A stretch of 64,000 bases of DNA from an uncultured Lachnospiraceae bacterium (lineage in GTDB: Bacteria; Bacillota; Clostridia; Lachnospirales; Lachnospiraceae), in assembly GCA_910577275.1 (NCBI GenBank), contig CAJTMW010000005.1, positions 123,620-187,619 on the forward strand. Direction: 5' to 3'. The notes beneath the pieces were generated by a model, which saw nothing but the letters and a program-made list of their open reading frames with translations, made no database searches and had not been told where the DNA came from. A program made the translations under genes and the position numbers. Positions 61,134 to 64,000 of this stretch are shown here, one piece after another. Every line of letters starts with the position of its first letter. Within the stretch, counting starts at the first letter, position 1.

Positions 61134-62181
61134 TACCAGAATACGGCGGACAGCGGCAGCTTTCGCCGTATTGCTGATGCTTGCCGGATGCGGCAAAGCA
61201 GCGGAGGAACAGGCACAGGGAACAGCACAGGGACAGGCGAAGGAACAGGAGCGGACGGTTTCCGCGGAATTCGAGGGCTTCGGAGCGTCGGGGCTGAGTG
61301 CGGAGCAGTTAAAGGAGAGCGGCGCTGTTTTTGAGGACGGGCCGGTGGAATTTCAGGATTCGGTGACGGAAGAGATGTTGCGGAATATGCTCGGCAAAAA
61401 AGAGGGGGAGGTTCTGCGAAGCGAGCTGCAGAAGATTCACGGGATATACTGGCGTTATGACAAATACTGGTCCGATTTGCAGATGCTTGACGGAACGATT
61501 CCGAAAGAGTCGGAGGACGGGGAACGGCGGTACTGGCAGACGAAGCAGCCTTCCTCCATTGAAGATTTCGCGCTTTGCGATAATCTGCAGTGGGTTGAGT
61601 TCGGGAAGATTGAGCTGCCCTCCTTAGCGCCGCTAAAGAGCCTGACACAGCTTGAAATGATTGGGGTTCACGGCGCGTCCGCCACGAAAGAGAGAATGGA
61701 CGAGCTGGCGGCGCTTCCGGCGCTTAAGGGATTTGTAATCGGAGGCGGGGGTTATACGGACTGGAGCGAAATTACGGACGGCAGCTTCCTGCTTCCGGCG
61801 GCGGAACGTCTGGTTTATCTGGAGGCCGGAGGAGAAATAAGCTGGAACACGGAGGTGCTGGCCCAGATGAAGGAGCTGGAATTACTTCTGATGTGGGAGC
61901 CGGGGGACCTCTCCTTTCTTCCAGAGCTTCCTAAGCTGAGGAAGCTGTATCTGAGCGTCGGCGACGAGATAGACGGAAGCCCGATTGGAGAGGTCGGGCA
62001 GCTGGATTTTCTGTCCATTGTGACGAGCCGGGGAAACATAACGGGAGTGACACTTGACGATTTGCGGTCTCTTAAGCATCTCCGGTATCTGGGACTTTCC
62101 TGTACCGAGCTGACGGAGGAGTATTCCAGAGAGGAGATTATAGAGGCGCTTCCGTCGCTTGAGACGCTCAATACCATGTAG
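61126..62181 (+). CDS. Leucine-rich-repeat-like lipoprotein
   Basis: A 351-residue lipoprotein with lipobox MLAGC, a Gln/Ala/Gly-rich tether and a C-terminal series of irregular leucine-rich repeats (LAPLKSLTQLEMIGVHG, MKELELLLMWEPGDLSFLPELPKLRKLYLSVGDE, LRSLKHLRYLGLSCTELTEEY, LPSLETLNTM). It would be displayed outside the membrane and bind a ligand or partner. GGTGGAG precedes the ATG. It is followed 25 nt later by a sugar-binding protein gene, so it may be part of that importer operon. Function is unknown. Confidence 0.75.
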   Translation: MRDTRIRRTAAAFAVLLMLAGCGKAAEEQAQGTAQGQAKEQERTVSAEFEGFGASGLSAEQLKESGAVFEDGPVEFQDSVTEEMLRNMLGKKEGEVLRSELQKIHGIYWRYDKYWSDLQMLDGTIPKESEDGERRYWQTKQPSSIEDFALCDNLQWVEFGKIELPSLAPLKSLTQLEMIGVHGASATKERMDELAALPALKGFVIGGGGYTDWSEITDGSFLLPAAERLVYLEAGGEISWNTEVLAQMKELELLLMWEPGDLSFLPELPKLRKLYLSVGDEIDGSPIGEVGQLDFLSIVTSRGNITGVTLDDLRSLKHLRYLGLSCTELTEEYSREEIIEALPSLETLNTM

Positions 62182-62206
62182 ATTTTCGGGGGATGAATAA
62201 ATTACC

Positions 62207-63559
62207 ATGAAAAAGCAGAAACGTTTTTTATATATCATATTTGCCGTGCTGCTTGCCATGCTTTCCTTTGGCTGCGGCGCGTCGGAGAAGGCCGGAGGAA
62301 AGCTCACCGTCTGCGCGGATGGGAACGGCTTAAATGAAATGTATTTAGGGCCGATTCTGGCGCAGTTCCAAAAGGAGCATCCAGAGGTGGAGCTGGAGGT
62401 CGTCTATCTTCCGCCGGTCAATACGATGGACAGCGCAATGATGGAGGAGCGTACGGCGGCGCTGGCGCGAACGCGCACGGAGCTGATGAGCGGTAAGGGT
62501 GCGGACGTTTATCTTTTCTTCAACCGCCCGTCGGAGGACTACGACAGCTATATGCTGTTCCCGAATCTGGAACGCCAGATTATGGGAGGCGTTTTTCACG
62601 ATTTGGATTTTCTGTTTGACAATCCGCAGTTTGACAAAGAGGCGTATGTTCCGTCGCTGCAGGAGGCCGGAATATACGAAGGCAAACCGTATATTCTGCC
62701 GCTGAGCTATACCTGTCCCGCAATGATTGCAACGGCGGAGGGACTGGGGGGCAGCGGCTTTGACGAGGCGGCGGCGTCTGGGGGAACGGCGGATTATGTG
62801 AGAGAGCTGATGGCTCTGCCAAAGGAAATGCGGCCTTATCTGGACGTATCGCTTCCGTCGCTTTTGATGAACGCGCCGTCGGTGTCCCCTGTTTCCGTGC
62901 AGGAGGCGGAAATCCGGCTGGATATGCCCGCATGGCAGGATACGTTGGAACAGGCCGGACTGGTTCTGGCGGACTATGAGGGTTCTGAGGAGGATTTCTT
63001 TGCGGCAATAGATACGGAAACCTGCATTCAAAACGGAGCAGTAATTTTGGCGGGAGCCGCCGTTGACCCGGGGTATTCCCTGCGGGTTATCGAGGATGCG
63101 GGCCATACGGCCAGGCTTTTACCGATTCCCAATGAAAAGGGGAGCCTGACGATGACGCCGTGTATTACCGCTGCGGTTTCCGCGGGGTGTGAGAACACCG
63201 GCTCGGCGGCGGATTTGCTGTTGTTTTTGCTTGGGGATACGGTGCAGGGAAGCGGTACTCTGGAAAGCAGCGGGAGCGCGGCAGGGCTCATTGGCGGCGG
63301 TACGAGCTGGCCGGTGCGCCGGGGATGCGCCGAAAAAATGCTGGAGCAGCTTTCAATACAGCCGGTGCAGCCGGGAGAGATTAGCGAGATACTGAAAGCG
63401 GACTTACAGAGTATGGAAGAACGCGCGGATGTGTGCCGTCTGGCCGGTCGTTACGACGGCAGGCTTTATCTGCTGGCAAAGCCTTATCTGGACGGAGAGA
63501 TGAGCTGGGAGGAATGCTATGCCGGAATCGAAAAGGAATGGTCCTATCTGGATGAATAA
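62207..63559 (+). CDS. Extracellular solute-binding lipoprotein of a third sugar ABC importer
   Basis: A 450-residue lipoprotein with lipobox LSFGC and a family-1 solute-binding fold: LTVCADGNGLNEMYLGPILAQFQKEHPEVELEVVYL, LMSGKGADVYLFFNRPSEDY, YEGKPYILPLSYTCPAMIAT and GGGTSWPVRRG. The start lacks a strong Shine-Dalgarno (GGGGGATG at about 62189-62196). It overlaps the next gene by 8 nt, which codes for its permease. Confidence 0.82.
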   Translation: MKKQKRFLYIIFAVLLAMLSFGCGASEKAGGKLTVCADGNGLNEMYLGPILAQFQKEHPEVELEVVYLPPVNTMDSAMMEERTAALARTRTELMSGKGADVYLFFNRPSEDYDSYMLFPNLERQIMGGVFHDLDFLFDNPQFDKEAYVPSLQEAGIYEGKPYILPLSYTCPAMIATAEGLGGSGFDEAAASGGTADYVRELMALPKEMRPYLDVSLPSLLMNAPSVSPVSVQEAEIRLDMPAWQDTLEQAGLVLADYEGSEEDFFAAIDTETCIQNGAVILAGAAVDPGYSLRVIEDAGHTARLLPIPNEKGSLTMTPCITAAVSAGCENTGSAADLLLFLLGDTVQGSGTLESSGSAAGLIGGGTSWPVRRGCAEKMLEQLSIQPVQPGEISEILKADLQSMEERADVCRLAGRYDGRLYLLAKPYLDGEMSWEECYAGIEKEWSYLDE

Positions 63560-64000
63560 AGGAAAGCAAAGGGGACAGATGTCGCTGCCAAGGCGCAGAG
63601 GTCTGCTGGGCGGAATATTGTTTTTTCCGATTCTGGCCGGGACGCTTTTGTTTTTCGCGCTGCCTTTCTGCATGGTGGTGGGCTTTTCCTTTGGCTTTGG
63701 AGGCGGGCAGGCCCGTTTTGTGGGAGCTGAAAACTATTTAAAAGTGATGTCCTCTGAGTCCTTCCGTCTGGCGGCCGGCAATACCGTAAAATTCCTGGCT
63801 CTTGGCGTTCCCCTTTTGCTTGTGCTGGGGCTTTTGCTTGCGCTGCTTATACATGCCGCCCTGCCGGGGAGCCGCCTGTGCAGCCGTACGATTTTGCTGC
63901 CCCTTGTTCTGCCGATTGCAAGTATCGTTATGGTGGTGGAGCGGCTGGTTCCGTCTCCGGTTCTGGAAAGCCCCGGGGCTTTCTGGGTTCTTCTGGCATT
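63552..64000 (+). CDS. Sugar ABC transporter permease, 3' end cut by window
   Basis: A reading frame from ATG 63552 (in GGATGAATAA, overlapping the preceding stop) stays open to the window end, 149 codons. It starts MNKGKQRGQMSLPRRRG, then a membrane helix (ILFFPILAGTLLFFALPF), FVGAENYLKVMSSESFRLAAGNTVKFL, which is the typical first periplasmic loop and TM2 of MalF-type permeases, and further helices. It would form the channel for the 62207 binding protein. Confidence 0.82.
   Translation, partial: MNKGKQRGQMSLPRRRGLLGGILFFPILAGTLLFFALPFCMVVGFSFGFGGGQARFVGAENYLKVMSSESFRLAAGNTVKFLALGVPLLLVLGLLLALLIHAALPGSRLCSRTILLPLVLPIASIVMVVERLVPSPVLESPGAFWVLLA

Overview
The window reads as a chromosomal segment of a moderate-GC Gram-positive anaerobe of the class Clostridia, most likely family Lachnospiraceae. 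This is inferred from the gene repertoire and not from a marker gene. The supporting features are many lipoprotein-anchored sugar-binding proteins, YesM/YesN two-component pairs, AGGAGG ribosome-binding sites with frequent GTG/TTG starts, a T-box-controlled tyrS, AAA-ATPase-like/PD-(D/E)XK proteins, and anaerobic Fe-S/siroheme enzymes. No rRNA, tRNA, CRISPR array, IS element or phage module was seen. Both ends cut through genes.

Region by region. 1-5980: a cut siroheme/[4Fe-4S] reductase subunit, a metal/cofactor ABC importer (binding protein, FecCD permease, ATPase) and a three-domain siroheme/uroporphyrinogen fusion, together a reductase-cofactor supply block. 6101-11752: an AAA-ATPase-like nuclease-fold protein, a secreted C39-like peptidase, a D-2-hydroxyacid dehydrogenase, a threonine aldolase and a YczE-like membrane protein. 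11995-23563: a GH32 beta-fructosidase, a YesN/YesM pair, two anchored sugar-binding proteins and an MglBAC-type importer ending in an InlB-repeat microprotein. 23710-26582: HxlR regulator/oxidoreductase divergon and a macrodomain-SirTM ADP-ribosylation pair. 26806-28059: an AAA/DUF4143 ATPase. 28410-35950: a second sugar ABC importer without its own ATPase, a YesM kinase, an ADP-ribosylglycohydrolase-family enzyme and a YesN regulator. 36028-42875: an AlbA/Schlafen-type regulator, an FGGY kinase, panC-panD with a BASS (PanS-like) transporter, and a WYL regulator. 42871-53168: an accessory-looking stretch with gene remnants, two close AAA-ATPase-like paralogues, a LytTR/GHKL two-component system with two small membrane proteins, an AlkC-like protein and degenerate DUF3990 pieces. 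53357-57648: SGNH hydrolase, DUF4358 lipoprotein, MBOAT acyltransferase and DHHW protein, a probable envelope-polymer acylation operon. 57645-59381: tyrS with its T-box leader. 59475-60971: an AbiE-type toxin-antitoxin pair. 61126-64000: a leucine-rich-repeat lipoprotein and the start of a third sugar ABC importer.

Cross-cutting signals: two families of short dispersed repeats, one inserted inside the tyrS coding sequence and one supplying the last codons of two unrelated genes; in-frame tandem-repeat or low-complexity expansions in at least four proteins; and several clear dyads at promoters that look like operators. The strongest candidates for under-described biology are the putative three-component sugar sensor (15237-19010), the ADP-ribosylglycohydrolase placed between its kinase and regulator (31623-35950), the LytTR-linked small membrane proteins (48069-48718), and the panCD-PanS arrangement lacking panB/panE (39555-41804).
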